Shown: positions 46,615 through 58,745 of the stretch, in pieces
Numbering within the stretch: the first letter of the stretch is position 1
Layout of the letters: every line of letters starts with the position of its first letter
Assembly (NCBI GenBank): GCA_032164245.1
Contig: JAVMKO010000003.1
Coordinates: 32,673,390 to 32,737,389 of the forward strand
Length of the DNA stretch: 64,000 nucleotides
Direction of reading: 5' to 3'
Source of the DNA: Sternotherus odoratus
Taxonomy: Eukaryota; Chordata; Testudines; Kinosternidae
Program-made: the position numbers and the translations under genes
The notes under the pieces: generated by a model
Told to the model about the DNA's origin: nothing
The model's database searches: none
Seen by the model: only the letters and a program-made list of their open reading frames with translations

Positions 46615-47440
46615 AGCATGGATTCCCCCCTCTACAGTCTGCTTCAGGAACACCCACTTAGTGCTCAGGCTGTCAGCTGCCACGCCTGTCTGGGCAAGGA
46701 CTTGTGTCCCACTGCCTTCTAACCATGGGTTTTAGGCTGCAGTCCCATTGAATTTCACTGTGATTCTCTCTGAGCTGGTCTAACAAACATCCAGACCCCT
46801 GCTCTTTAGTTCCTCTCTAAGGACAATGACCGTGATTTACCAAAAGCGTCAAAGAGTCTTGTAGCACCTTATAAACTAACAGATCTTACCAGTGACTACA
46901 CAGCTCTTTCAAAGAAGAGTATACTTACTTAAGTACAAAAGCATAGAGAGAAAACATCAATAATGGAGAGGTTTAAATGTGCACTAAATGTACGGGATTC
47001 TCCCATTGTTCACATGGGGAGTTTGGCATGCGAAAGTCCTTCCTACCCTTCAGTAGGGCTGGTTCCTCCCTTGGGCACAAAATCATGTCCATTTGTTGAA
47101 TCAAAAAGGAGGTGCTGAGTCCATTCATAATTCAGCTTCTATATCACAGAATATCAAGGTTGGAAGGGACCTCAGGAGATCATCTCATCCAACCCCTCTG
47201 CCCAAAGCAGGACTAATCCCTCTATTTGCCCCATATCCCTAAGTGGCCCCCTCAATGATTGAATTTACAGCCCTAGATTTAGCAGGCTAATGCTCAAACC
47301 ACTGAGCTATCCCTCACCAGTAGGTGTTCTTTCCTAAGTTTCCTAGAACAGACAAAACAAGTCACTGCCCCTCTCCCCAAGGGCACAGCTTCAAAGTCTG
47401 GCTATATGCATAACCAGCCTTGAGATTCTGCATTAATCAC
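46615..47440 (-). mobile_element. LTR-like repeat family, copy B, with two insertions
   Basis: It shares ordered blocks with copy A (38100-38960), such as 'CCAGTGACTACACAGCTCTT' at 46898-46917 and 'CTTCAAAGTCTGG' near 47389. A short piece, CAAAGAGTCTTGTAGCACCT followed by TATAAACTAACAGA (46849-46883), is the end of another turtle interspersed repeat. A tRNA-type SINE lies at 47147-47318. Element ends are not resolved. Confidence 0.45.
47147..47318 (-). mobile_element. tRNA-derived SINE with CR1-like tail
   Basis: On minus it starts GGTGAGGGATAGCTCAGTGG, giving a pol III A box (TAGCTCAGTGG, plus 47299-47309), then a B-box-like GGCTGTAAATTCAATC (plus 47260-47275). It ends with CTCCTGAGGTCCCTTCCAAC and a TGATA-type tail shared with CR1 LINEs. 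This is the layout of the cryptodiran turtle tRNA SINE, which borrows the CR1 reverse transcriptase through its tail. The B box is degenerate, so transcription is doubtful. Confidence 0.8.
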
Positions 47441-48595
47441 CCCTTCAAATATGTTTAGTTCCTGTAGGAGTTGTGATAATGCTCCCCCATGGCATAGATC
47501 ACAATCCCCAGAGATATTACATATGGTTTCAATATTAGACACAAGCATCTCCACTCATATGACTCAAGTGACTTCAGCAAAAGAGTAGAAATGATTGAAA
47601 AAAGTTTTTTAAAAAGTACACATTTTTTAAGTTTGAGTTTTTCTTTTTCTTTTTCAAAATTTAAACTTTTTTTTTTACCCATTCCATGGTTGGGTAAAAC
47701 ATGGAACATTTTTCCATTTACTTTTTTTTGGGCGGGGAGCCTACAGGCAGTTATCAAAATTCATATTTTTGACAAAAAAAATCTGTCAAATTGAAATTTG
47801 AAACCAACACTACAAAAGAAAGATGAATTGTTTTCCTCTTACAAGCTCTCTCCAAACTGGTACCAAGAACAGATGAGTGTCACGGGGTGTGAGGTGGCCC
47901 TTTTAATAGACGTTTGTCCACCAGTGAGTGCCTTGCTAGCTGTCTCTCCAGGAGCTAGGCTGTCCAAAAAGCAGTTTGCTCAGGTCAGTAGACAGGGAGA
48001 TCTGCAGGGGAAGACTTTTTTTTTACAATAAACTAGGTGGATGGAAGGAAGTTCTGGGAGGCTTTTGCTTGTGGACACAGGGAAGTGGCATAGAGATAGA
48101 TGCAAAGATAATCTTTCCCACTTTCCACTATTAGGGTCTAAGAGAGAGGCCAAGATAGAAAGTGGTAAGAGAGGTGAAGCAGGGTGCAGCGTGGGTGGAC
48201 CTCCCCTGCTTCTTACAGAGTTCATGGGTTGGAACCCAGGAAAAGGAAGAACCTTAGTCATCGTACAAAGCCACTGAGGAAGGTGGTGCAAAAAAAGCTT
48301 GACACAAAAGGTGGAAGACCTACCTGAAGGTCCAGTGCAGGGGTTGTTTTGTGTGTTTGGCTTTTGTTTAGCTATGAAAGGGGGTGAATTAATTGGACAT
48401 AGCTGGTGGGCTAAGTCACTTCAGCAGTACTCCCCTCCAGGGATAAGTGGAGTACCAGGTTTTATGTTTTTCTTGAGCAATAGGTTTCAATTTGCTGAAT
48501 AAATTACATTTTGTGGTTCTTTCTCTATTCCTTGCACCTCACCCTCCTCCCAACTCTGATATAAGTTTTTCCCCATGGGGTAATTCAGGTGGTGC
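47441..48595. other. No gene recognised
   Basis: A 103-codon minus frame (47980-48291) has no domain. T-rich tracts lie at 47638-47678 and 48016-48025. Confidence 0.5.
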
Positions 48596-48690
48596 ATACA
48601 CTTTTGGGTATTACTCCACTTTTACACCAGTGGAATTCCATTGGAGTCAATGGATTTGCACTGGCCTAGTACTCGAATAATATAGTGGAG
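48596..48690. mobile_element. Palindromic MITE fragment
   Basis: 'TTTTACACCAGTGGAATTCC' followed by ATTGGAGTCAATGG follows a sauropsid palindromic repeat of the 'ACACCAGTGTAA..CATTGAAGTCAATGG' type, related to 57978-58083. Only part is readable. Confidence 0.45.
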
Positions 48691-51600
48691 AAGCAGACCT
48701 AACAAATGTATTTTTTCATTCTAATTTTTCTCATCTCCCTCTTTCCTCCTTTTATCACTGTCTCTGTATTTGATTTTCACTCTGCCCATGCTCCTCTGTT
48801 TTAAATTGATTATTCTCTCTCTGCCTTCTCTGCTTTTTGTGTTCAATTACTCTCTTAAGTAATCTTAAACACACTAATGTAAAATTATGGTTTGAACTTT
48901 CAAACTCATAATGTTCTAGTACATTTGAAAATAGTTGCCTGAGTAGGTTCTCTGCATGGCTTTTTCCCCCTGGGTTGATGGTTCTCAAATGTAATAGAGA
49001 GAACACTAGCTGTTGATCTGTGTAGGTTAACTGGTTATAGAGTGCTATCCTGCCTTTTTGCTTCATGCTGCTATATTGTGTCAAAAGTTTTTGTTATATA
49101 AATAGTTGTTGCAGTGGCCACAGAGATGTTATGTCATCACAAAGAGTAGAGAAGGTGTTCCATACAATTGTGATTGAGAGGAGAGGTACCTGGCAGGACA
49201 GTATTTCTATTCAGATGTGGTAGTGAGCATTTTAATTTAGTAAAGACATTAAGACAAATCGATGGCTGGACATTGAAGTTAGACAAATCCAAACTGGTAA
49301 TAAGGTGCACATTTTAAACATTGTGATAATTAAGGAGTTTTCTCTGCCTGTGGTCAGGAGTCAGGCAGAAACTTTATCATCATGTACTCTGAGACTCTAG
49401 GTGGATAGCAGTGTTAGAGTCCCCAAAGTGGCAGGTTGAAAGAAATCAGAGTAAAATCTGTTCACATTTATTTCATAACTAGTTTCCAGCAAAAACTGTG
49501 ATGACTATTAACAAGGAAATAAAAGAACCCACCCTGGCAATCTGGAAAGCATTTATAGGAACAAGTAGTAAATTTTCAAACCATGGGAAAATATTATTCT
49601 CTGGACAGAGTGTGATCAGTTAATGCTCATGTCTTTTATAGTCTTGCCATTTATATTCAGCTCTACCAGTCCCTTGATGACTTCTGAACTCATTAGCAAA
49701 TTTCCAGGTTGAAAGAAGCTGTTTCAGAAAGATGTATGCATTCTATATAGCTATATCTCATTGATCCCACAGTATTAATGCACATCTAGTTCAAATGGAA
49801 TGAATAAGCATAGAAATTTAAGTTTACATTACATTACAATTTATCCCTGAAACATTAAAGAACTGTATCTATATTTTGAGACGGTTGGGTGTGCATCTTA
49901 TAAATGCAGGCAGAAATTATGCACAATATAAAGTAAAATCTTAATGGATATTTGAAAAGGATTGCTAGAGTTAACAGGGATAAATACAGTTATTTTTCAA
50001 CCCTGTTATTTCATATTCACTTTGGAAACCTAATCTTTAAAAAATTACAACACTAAGCAGAAATATGACACTAGCAAAACTTTCACATGTATGGAATAAC
50101 TTCATGAGAAAAGATATTGAAGCAAAGACTCCAAATGAGTTAAAAAAGCACCTTCACTTCTTTCAAGAGGAAGAGCAAGAGAGATTTTGTGAAAAAGTAT
50201 AGAAGTGGGATTCAGATCAGTCTTAAAATTGGCAGACATTTGAAGTCAGAAACTTTTTCTTTCCAATATTATCTTATTTTCTTTAAAAGGATTTTAAAAC
50301 ATAATATTTAAATCTTGCCATCCATGGAAACGAGCACCCAGTGGACATATTAATATCAAATATTTTTTATTAAAATATATTTTTCCATAAATTAAAACTC
50401 AGTTTTCAAATCAGAAAAATATCTGTTTATCATCATCCAACATACCGTGGTATTAAAAGTTGCAATAAAAATCTGCAACGTTTTTCAGGCAAATTTTTTT
50501 TTTCCGTGAAGATTGCTAAAGTGAGGGAAAAGAATCAAGTAAACTCTCTTCCTGTTCTTCTGCTTCTCTTCCACCTCTTCAGCACAAGGCTCTCTTCCAT
50601 CTTTTCTCTTCCCTCTCTCTTTCTTCTTTTTGATGAAACCTGCTCCCACATTTGCAGCCCTCCCCGATCTTTTCTCAAATATGTCAGCAAACCTTGGCAT
50701 ACCAGCCACTTTGGAAGTGAAGTTGATAGAAAGACATTCCTAGATTCTGCCCAGTAAGGCCAACTTTTCACTCTGCTACCGGTCTGCTCTTGGCTACCAG
50801 TCATCTCCCTACTTAAAACGATTCTGGGCATCAAGCTAATGCAGTTCTGCTTCTAGACTCCCCGCCTGCTGCCTTCCCATTATTAGTTCCTAATCTAAGG
50901 TAGAGAGTAAAGAATTTTAAGTGGTAAGAAACGGGGCTTAGAAGGAGGCCAAGCTTGGGAGAGGAGAGCCAACTGGAGCTAACTGCATCAAGGGTCTCCT
51001 GGCAGTCAATACAAAATGTTGCCTAACAATAACTGTGGTTCTGAGGCGTTTTTCTTCTGCATATTTCCTCTTGCAGTGGGCATCCTCAGCAATCCAGACT
51101 TGATCAGCATCTTCTAAACAATCAGTACCCTTTGTGGAGTGTACAGTCACAAGAAAATGGGTTATAAGAGAGGATGTGGTCACAACCACCACAGTTCCTT
51201 CTACTAAACACCTTAACAAAGCAGAACTCCAAGGAAAGGGAACACTGTGACTATGAAGAACCAAAGAACCAAAAGAACCACCATTTCTATGGAAAGTAAC
51301 CATTCTTCCTTATTTGAGCTGACCTCCAATGGGAGTCTAGAGAGCAGTACATCCACCAGTTAGATGAGCTGGAGATTTATTGACAGATAGCACCAGGCTT
51401 CCATAAATACCAAGTCTGACTAAGATAATGCATCAGAAAGAAACTTGACAATGATAGGAATCTGCTGGGCCAGAGTCCCTGGTGCCAAGACAGACTTGAG
51501 CACCTGGGACCATCAGAATACCTGTTGCCAAGGATTCCTCAGCACTGACAATCTCAGGGCTTGGTTACACTTTGATGAATAAAACAGCCTTTTTGGCAAC

Positions 51601-51894
51601 AGAGCAACATTGGAAGTTGTCCTGACAATGAAGGCTTTTGTTTTCCCTGCTTTGGAGGGCCTCAAAGTCATTGAAGGCTTACTTTGCCTCTACACATAGT
51701 TGGGGCTTGATACAAGAATAAGTCAGTGGAACTGGGCCATGAGAAAGACCTTTCAGGTCTAAGGTGTGACTGCTTCAAATGACTACTACATGGGAATGGC
51801 CATTCCCAAGACACACCAGGCAGCAGGATCTTCCTTCTAGGTAGACAGAGGAACATGAAATATGATTCTTAAACCCATTCTTTGATTCTGACTG
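48691..51894. other. AT-rich sequence, no gene found
   Basis: A 109-codon minus frame at 48755-49084 has a non-repetitive, protein-like composition, but no domain or splice context supports it. Pyrimidine-rich sequence at 50540-50640 makes overlapping frames on both strands. No element ends seen. Confidence 0.5.
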
Positions 51895-52166
51895 CATTTC
51901 TACACTGCAGTCAGATGTGACTGCAGCACACAGAGACAGAGGAAGATAGTTTTAATCTAGCTAATTTGAATAACAATAGCAGTGAAGTGTGGTGGCACAG
52001 GCTAAGGTACTAAGTATTGCCCCATCCAGGACTCTGGGTAATAAGGTAAATCTGGGTAAATCCCATGCCTTTCTTCCACAGCCTCACTGCTATTGTTGTT
52101 TGAGCTAGCTAGTTTGGAAATATCTACACATCCTGCAATCACACCTCCTGCTTGCTGCGTAGACAA
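51895..52166. mobile_element. Long-palindrome Harbinger-type MITE
   Basis: Left arm TACACTGCAGTCAGATGTGA (51901-51920) pairs with right arm TCACACCTCCTGCTTG..GCGTAGAC (52139-52164). Inner arms AACAATAGCAGTGA (about 51972-51985) and CACTGCTATTGTTG (about 52086-52099) are also complementary. The interior CAGGACTCTGGGTAA is the turnaround. No coding capacity. The target duplication is not clear. Confidence 0.75.
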
Positions 52167-54295
52167 TGAGTAAAGCATGGTGACCTGGAACTGAGATGAC
52201 ACAGGAATTTAAACAGTTCAGAAGCTCAAAAACAGCCTAACTAATGCTTCAGCCATAACAACAAATGTAGATAGAGGAGACATTTGTATAAAAAAATAAG
52301 AGAGTTTCTCTGAGCATGGGGCAAAAATCTCTTTGATAGCAGCTAACTTTAGAAAGGAAGGAAACAATGTGTTTGTGGACCACATGACATCCTAACCTCT
52401 TGTGCCTACTTAACATTAGGAAAAGAGTTGCCTGCCCCCACCCCTGCAGCCACAACAAACAGTTGGAACATGAAGATTCCATGTTGAAGAAGAAATCCTC
52501 CCCTTTCTCAACAAAATGTTCACAAGAGGTTTCCTAAAAATCTTTAGGATATAATCTGCCTTCCCCACAGTTTGGGGATTAGCCAGTGATTTAAAAGTTC
52601 AATATTTGAATACATTTGATTTCATAGACTGCCTCCGCTAGATTTAGGAACAAAATTTTGTCCAGAGATTTACTGTTGGCCATCCCATCCAAAAGGGGTT
52701 AATATATTAAATATTAGTTGAAAGATTTTTTTCAGACAATTCATTCAGATGGAAAATGGCTGATGATAACCTACACTGATTCTCTACTGCTAACTGAACA
52801 GGACTTTAATTAAACCTTTGTTGGGTAATTTTACTTCATTGAAAGGAGTTCTTAATGTCACTAAATCATTCAAACATAAATATTCAATCAATTAATCTGG
52901 TTCATAACCTTCATCTTTTCTGGTTTGAGACTCCATCTTTTAATGAAAGACAGCCCAGTTTTACTTCAGGAAAAATCTACAGAAATAAAAAAAGTGATTT
53001 GGTAACACTGAAAGTGTTTGAGAATGTTGAACTTTTGACGATGAAAGTTATTCTTTTATTGCAGCTTAAGTTTCTAAAGTGATGAGCTTTAAAAGGTTAA
53101 GTGGGGGCAGAACAAGGCTGGCTTTGTGATGTGCTGGTTCCCTCTCTGTGGCAACTTCCCCTTCTTGTGCCCAGAAAGGTGCATACTGAAGCCACTGCCT
53201 TTGATCTCAGAATTCCCAATGCCTTTGATCTCTAAATCAGTGCAGTAAAATTGAATAGACTCTCCTGTCTGTGTCCTAATACTGCTAGCTGCAGTTAACA
53301 ATTCAAATGGTGTTTGGGATTCTGGTGAACTTTATATTTAAAAGGAATTTCAACTCTTTCAATTCTAATGTAGGCAAAGGTTAGTTATATTTTTGTTCAA
53401 TGGGCAAATCCTTAATCATTTCATTTAGGACCTATTCCTGAATTGTATGTATTCCAAAACTCCAACTCTGAGAAAGCCAGACTGGGGCCTTAAGTAGAAT
53501 GGTAAACCACTGAGCTGATAGTACAGCCATTAATTACAACGAATTACTTTATAAAGTGAGGATTTAACATCCTAGATTTAGTCACAGAGGGGGCAGGAAT
53601 AAGATAATAATAAAGTTTCAATCCCTTAGAATATATGTATTATAAAATATGCTCTGGGTGTTTTGTACCCCTGGTATGCTACCAAGTATCTGAGCAGAGC
53701 TGGTGTCTTTCAGTATTCACAGCAACCTCATTTGGGAGGGGCCATGATAAAAAAAGGCAGGATGAATCAGTGTCAGAGATATAGTACATTAATCTTTGTC
53801 TGCGGAAGGAGACATGGATTGGGGCACTTTGATTTTAATGCTCTTCTTCAGTTCCACTGATGATTGTGTGTTCTGTTTACTCAGCTAGAGGTAATACATG
53901 ATGTGACTTTTACAAGTAAGTTTAGTGAAGATCAGTAATAAAAGGGTCAGGCTCCAAAAAGGAGGACTGCAGGGAGAACTGCCCTTCACAGGGATAACAA
54001 ATGTTGCACTGGCTTCATCTGGATGATCAAAAGGGAACAAATTCAGTGCCCTTCATTTCAAACAATGGATTATTATGCCACACCTTCTGCATTTAAATGT
54101 CTGCCCTCTACAAGCATAGTCACAGAAGTTAACAGGTGTTAATTGGTGTTAGTATTCAACTGCAAATATATCCCATTGTGTGACCCTTTGTTCTCTTCAG
54201 GCTAATTCCCTGCATTAATATAGCTGTCAAACCAGTCTTATTTTAAAATATCTTTTGAAATCTTGATGCTTATTAGAGGCATTATATTTAACTTT
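52167..54295. other. AT-rich sequence, no gene found
   Basis: Frames of 65-77 codons have no recognisable domain. No mobile-element ends seen. Confidence 0.55.
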
Positions 54296-54303
54296 AATTA
54301 TTG

Positions 54304-55307
54304 CAGGGCCGGCGACAGAAATTTGGAGGCCCCCTACTCTGACCGTTTGGGGGCCCCCCAGCCCAGCTGCCCCCCCAGCTGACAGCAGCTGGGGGGGGGA
54401 GCCCAGCCGGGAGCCCCCCCAGCCCAGCCAGCGCTCCCCCCCGCCCAGCCAGCGCTCCCCCCCAGCTGACAGCGGCTGGGGGGGGAAGCCCAGCCGGGGG
54501 CCCCCAAGCCCAGCCGGCGCTCCCCCCCCCCCCCCAGCTGACAGCGGCTGGCGGCAGTGCGAGCCTGGGAGCGGCGCGAGACGCCCTTTCTCCCCCCCCC
54601 CCCCCCCGCGCCCTTTCTTTCTCCCCCGTCATGCCCTTTCTTTCTTCCCCCCCCCCGCACCTTCTCCCACGGACTGTGCCGCTGCCGCAGGCCGGGCTCA
54701 GTGCTCCTGCCGGGGTCACGCGCGCTCATCCAGAGGAGAGCCGCGCCGCCTACCCACCCCTTCCCCGCTCTCCAGGCCGGGCAACAAGGGGGGACGGACG
54801 ACCAGGGCTGGCGACAGAAATTTGGGGGCCCCCTACTTTGATAGTTTGGGCCCCCCCCCCAGCCCAGCCGCCCCCCCCCCAGCCCAGCCGACAGCGGATG
54901 CCCCCCCCCAGCCCAGCCGGGCCCGCCCCCCCCAGCCCAGCTGACAGCGGCTGCCCCCCCCCCCGGGCAGCGAGAGCTGCGTGAGCAGCCCCCCCCCCGA
55001 CAGCGCTGCTGCTGCCGGCCGGGCTCACAACTCCTGCTGGGGCCAGGCTCGCTTGTCCGGGGAGAGCCGCGCCGCCTCCCCGCCCCTTCCCCACTCTCCA
55101 GGTCTGGCGACAAGGGGTACAGCTGTGTACCAGGGCCCCCCTAAAGTCGGGGGGCCCGGTATAGCTGTACCCGTAGTACCCCGCTGTCGCCGGCCTTGCG
55201 GACGACTATGGATACTGCTGTGTACCGGGCCCCGGACTTAAGGGGGCCCCCCTAAAGTCCGGGGCCCGGTACAGCTGTACCCGTAGTACCCCCCGTCGCC
55301 GGCCCTG
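54304..55307. mobile_element. GC-rich hAT element carrying a nested copy of its own family
   Basis: The ends CAGGGCCGGCGACAG (54304-54318) and the complement of GTCGCCGGCCCTG (55295-55307) match the 1479-bp element at 34510. An exact 8-bp AATTATTG duplication flanks it (54296-54303, 55308-55315). Removing the inner element and one duplicated octamer leaves a host element of about 600 bp. Minus-strand frames of 114-259 codons are Gly/Pro/Ala-rich and compositional. No transposase. Confidence 0.9.
54803..55198. mobile_element. Inner hAT element, 396 bp, CGGACGAC duplication
   Basis: The ends are CAGGGCTGGCGACAG (54803-54817) and the complement of CTGTCGCCGGCCTTG (55184-55198). CGGACGAC occurs immediately before (54795-54802) and after (55199-55206). 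A second insertion of the same family therefore landed inside the first. Its right part ('GTGTACCAGGGCCCCCC' to the end) is a near copy of the host element's right part at 55218-55307. Confidence 0.88.
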
Positions 55308-55315
55308 AATTATTG

Positions 55316-55890
55316 CAATGATTTAAAAATAACTTCTTTTTTTTTGGCTTGTTTGAGCCGGTACGTCATTTAGGCAACCTGATTGTAATTTTCATACCAA
55401 GTTCTAAATGATAAAAACTAAAACCTGAATAACATTTTATATTAGAAAAAATAAAACTACGCAAATGTTTACATTCCAGATTGCCTGCCTACACAGAAAG
55501 TGCTCTGCCTGCATGTATGGAAAACAGACAGTACAGGGGAAAAGTTCCCTCTGATACGCACATGAGCTGCACATGTGGTGGTGATATTGATGTGATAAAT
55601 TGAAGAGGTACTCAATAAATCAATCAATCTTGAAACCCATCTGTGTTCTGCTCACTAATCCACGCCCACTGTCAGATGTGTTTTTTTCCCCCCACCAAAT
55701 GTGGGATTTATGCTCCAAAATTATACTTGGGAGAATTATCTCTAGGCCACTGATGACTTCAAAGCCTTTGTTCTTACAAGGTTAGAAATGAGCACTTCAT
55801 ATCATTAGAAATGAGAGACTTCTAGCTTTTCAGTGACTGAAAAGAAGAATCTAGTAATAATCTTACACAAGATAGTGTTTTATGTATCCA
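55316..55890. other. AT-rich sequence, no gene found
   Basis: Nothing recognised beyond short T-runs (55334-55344, 55680-55688). Confidence 0.5.
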
Positions 55891-56405
55891 TTAAGGCTGC
55901 TGAACACAACATATATAACACAACCTCAAAAGCAAGGCAATAAAAAGTCTCACATCATCTCTACTTCCACCAAAAGGCCTTGACTCACAATTACCGCAAC
56001 AACCATACATCACAGACAAGATGCCACAAGTTTCATTCAGCTCTAGGAGCATTCTGCCAGTCTTCCAGCACATTTCTGGAAAATGTGTTGGCTCTCCATT
56101 CCTGTAAAATTGTCTTAGATAAGCTAAAGAACAAACCATTTTCAACCGCAAGTGATGAGTCATGTAAAGAAAACATGACATTGTTTCCTTTCATGCTATG
56201 GTGTTTTTTCAGAAGGTCAAGTAGTATATGAAGGACTGCTACAGACAAAAATGCAGGTGCGATTTTAACAGATTCATTCATAGAAATCTTTAAAACTGGA
56301 TAATACTCTGCATACTCATCTTCTGTTGTTTGCTTTGGATTTTGGTTGCACTTTGCCACCAAACCTCACATCAGCTCCACATTGTGCAAAAATCTGTAGA
56401 GGCAT
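55891..56405 (-). pseudogene. Unrecognised decayed reading frame (possible retrocopy)
   Basis: The minus strand carries about 170 codons of protein-like, non-repetitive sequence. One frame reads from about 56405 through an in-frame TGA (56366-56368) to 56033, with helical stretches such as AFLSVAVLHILLDLLKKHHS. An overlapping second frame (56181-55891), with ETCGILSVMYGCCGNCES and LLLRLCYICCVQ, seems to continue it, so one frameshift is likely between 56030 and 56110. I see no intron signals, but also no poly(A) tail. I do not recognise the protein. It could be a processed pseudogene, an exon of an unknown gene that has decayed, a retroelement remnant, or chance. The hAT-like piece upstream (56455) is unrelated. 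Confidence 0.3.
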
Positions 56406-56454
56406 AAGGTAAAACACCCCTTCCCCTCCTCACACAAAAAATTACAATCTAAGT

Positions 56455-56620
56455 CAAGGATCTCAAACAACCAGGAGGCCAAATGATGACTAGTACATAG
56501 TCCTGAGGGCCGCATCACTGACACCCCCCCTCTCAGCCCTGCCTCCACTTCATCCCCTCCATGAGGCCCTTCTCCTGCCTTGCCTCTTCCCACCCCTTCC
56601 CTGCCCCCATTCCAACCTCT
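56455..56620. mobile_element. hAT-type MITE fragment, one end only
   Basis: AAGGATCTCAAACAACCAGG, then 'TGATGACTAGTACATAGTCC' and 'GAGGGCCGCATCACTGACAC' with a C-run, resembles the start of a turtle hAT MITE ('GGATCTCAAAC..GAGGGCCGC'). The opposite end was not found, so it is truncated or decayed. Confidence 0.45.
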
Positions 56621-57977
56621 TCCCCAAAGAGTCATGGAAGCAGTATCAGAGGAAGGATGTTGATGAGCCGGATTGGAGGCTGGCAGGATAGACATTGCAG
56701 TGAGAAAGAGAGGTGGAGGAAAGGGGTACGGTGAAGGGACTGAATTACTGAGACAATGGAAGAGGTGGAAATGAGAATTGACAGTAACAAATTGTGTACA
56801 TTCATGAATTAAAAGATGTGGAAAGACTGAGTGGCATAGAAAAGGAAGAGGAGAAAGTCAGAGTTCCAGATCCACCTCTTTGTTATAAAAACGAGCTTCT
56901 GATTATCATGCAACCCTAGATAATATCTTCCAAAAAATGAGCCCTCCGGTGGCTTAAGATCTAAAAAGCTTTCAGTGGAGCATAATCCAGCTTTATCAAT
57001 AACTACAGCACCATCCTTCATGACAGCTATGCTTTTACAAGACAGTTTAGAACTAAGAACCTGAGAACTGGAAATAAAGCATTTTCAACAAACAGGCTTG
57101 ACTTTGGAATAAGCTATAGAAATAGGGTAAGCCAAATACTTGCGATCTTCAGAACATGCTGAGTAAACAGTGACACTGATATATAAACTGCTGTACCCAC
57201 TGATGGGAAGTATTAGTAATTGTGAAATCAAGATACTTTCCCCCCCAAGTTTATACAGGTTTTTCTGTACAATCTAAACAGGCTGTTTTTCAGAAAGAAA
57301 TCAAGAGTTACATTTTTTAAAGTTTTATATCACAGAGTAAAGTCTGAAAGGTAATAGGGGAAAATATTCTGAAGTTCAAAATAGTGTATTGACAAAGTAT
57401 CTAGCAAAGTTAAAAAAGGCTTTTGTTAATATTTACTGACTTTAATGAGCAATTACATGATAAAGCAACCATAGAACTAGAGTATGTATTAATAGATTAG
57501 GGAATTAGCTATTGTTTGTGGACAGATACACAGGCAATAACAAACTATTAGTAAGTACTACAGAATTTATTTAAAATGCAAATAATATGCCAAGTTATAC
57601 ATTAGTCAATATAAAAGCATTTAGCAAAGTATGAAAGGAATTTATTCATGTTTGCATATTTTAATTAAGTGTTAATGCATGATTTTGTTTTTAATGGTAC
57701 ATGTGTAAAAGGATTGTGAATGCTTAGACAAAAAATAGTAATGGTGAGAGGTAGAAAATTAAGAAGTGTACTATTATGTTCATTAAAAACATGGAGTGTA
57801 ATTCATCACTACTTTGCCTGTTATATAAATATTTACAGCTATGCAAAGTGGGTATCTAATTTAGCAGTGTTTCAGCTCACTTTGCCTTCATAGCAAAAAG
57901 TAGTAGAGAATCAGGCCTTGATATCTGTAAGATATCACAACAATCAGACAAATTAGGGCCCAACTGCACTCTTATCA
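56621..57977. other. AT-rich sequence, no gene found
   Basis: A 70-codon minus frame (56809-57021) has no domain. Nothing else recognised. Confidence 0.55.
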
Positions 57978-58083
57978 AGAGCCAAATTCTGATCTTAGTT
58001 AAACTGGTGTAATTCTCGAGTAATTCTACTAAAGTTAATGGAATTACACCATTGTGTGTTTGAAGTGAATGAGGACAGAATTC
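57978..58083. mobile_element. Palindromic MITE, ~106 bp
   Basis: AGAGCCAAATTCTGATCTTA, 'AAACTGGTGTAATTC' and 'CTACTAAAGTTAATGGAATT' are mirrored by 'ATTACACCATTGTGTG' and 'GAGGACAGAATTCT'. This is a near-perfect single palindrome of the sauropsid type 'GCCAAATTCTG..ACTGGTGTAA'. Non-coding. Confidence 0.6.
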
Positions 58084-58536
58084 TAGTCAATGACTTCAAA
58101 AAGCACTGGAACAATTCCTTAAAATTAAGAATACTTTTAGTTTGGGTAGCAGATATTCTTAAATTTCCAGTCAAATGATTTTGAATCTATGTAATTTGGG
58201 TAAAAACATTTTGAATTATAAAAATTTTTAATCTTTAAAATGAGATCCAACGTATTTCTAGAACAAAAAAGAAAATAACACTTTCCTAAGAGCCACAGCT
58301 TACTGCTACCACAAATAATAATCAATGTCTTTCACACTAGTACTTTTCAGTTAATCGTATTTCTAACATATCCATTGTCACGTTAAGAATCCCTCATTAG
58401 CAAATCTAGGAGTTAATCTTACTACTATCTGTCCTGCCCACTCTGCTGTATTTAATTAATTCTTTTATTGTAGGCAGACATCACTTCCTTTATCTTTCCT
58501 TTGATCTCTGACCTATCATTTGCTTCCTCTTCTAAG
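58084..58536. other. AT-rich sequence, no gene found
   Basis: Nothing recognised. Confidence 0.5.
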
Positions 58537-58745
58537 GGTACGTTTTCACTACCCGCCAGATCGGCGAGTAGTGATTAATCTATTGGCGATTGATTTATCG
58601 TGTCTCATCAAGACATGATAAAATAGTCACCAAAGGCACTCCTGTCGACTCCAGAACTCCAGCTCGATGGGAGAGTCCACTGCCGACTGCTGCCACCGTG
58701 AGGATGGCAGGAAAGTCAGCCTAAGATGCACTGTCTTCAGCTACA
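58537..58745. mobile_element. Harbinger MITE, inverted relative to 13597 copy
   Basis: AGGGTACGTTTTCACTACCC opens the element. GATTGATTTATCGTG, 'GGCACTCCTGTCGACTCCAG' and 'CAGCCTAAGATGCACTGTCT' follow in reverse order to the copies at 13597-13896 and 38425-38700. The far end after CAGCTACATTATTCACAT is lost, so the insertion site cannot be read. Confidence 0.7.

Noticed and set aside
48755..49084. 109-codon minus frame with protein-like composition
   Set aside because: No domain, no splice context and no supporting neighbour; AT-rich surroundings make a chance frame of this size plausible.
54334..55113. 259-codon minus frame
   Set aside because: Compositional frame spanning two nested hAT elements; it crosses the inner element boundary.
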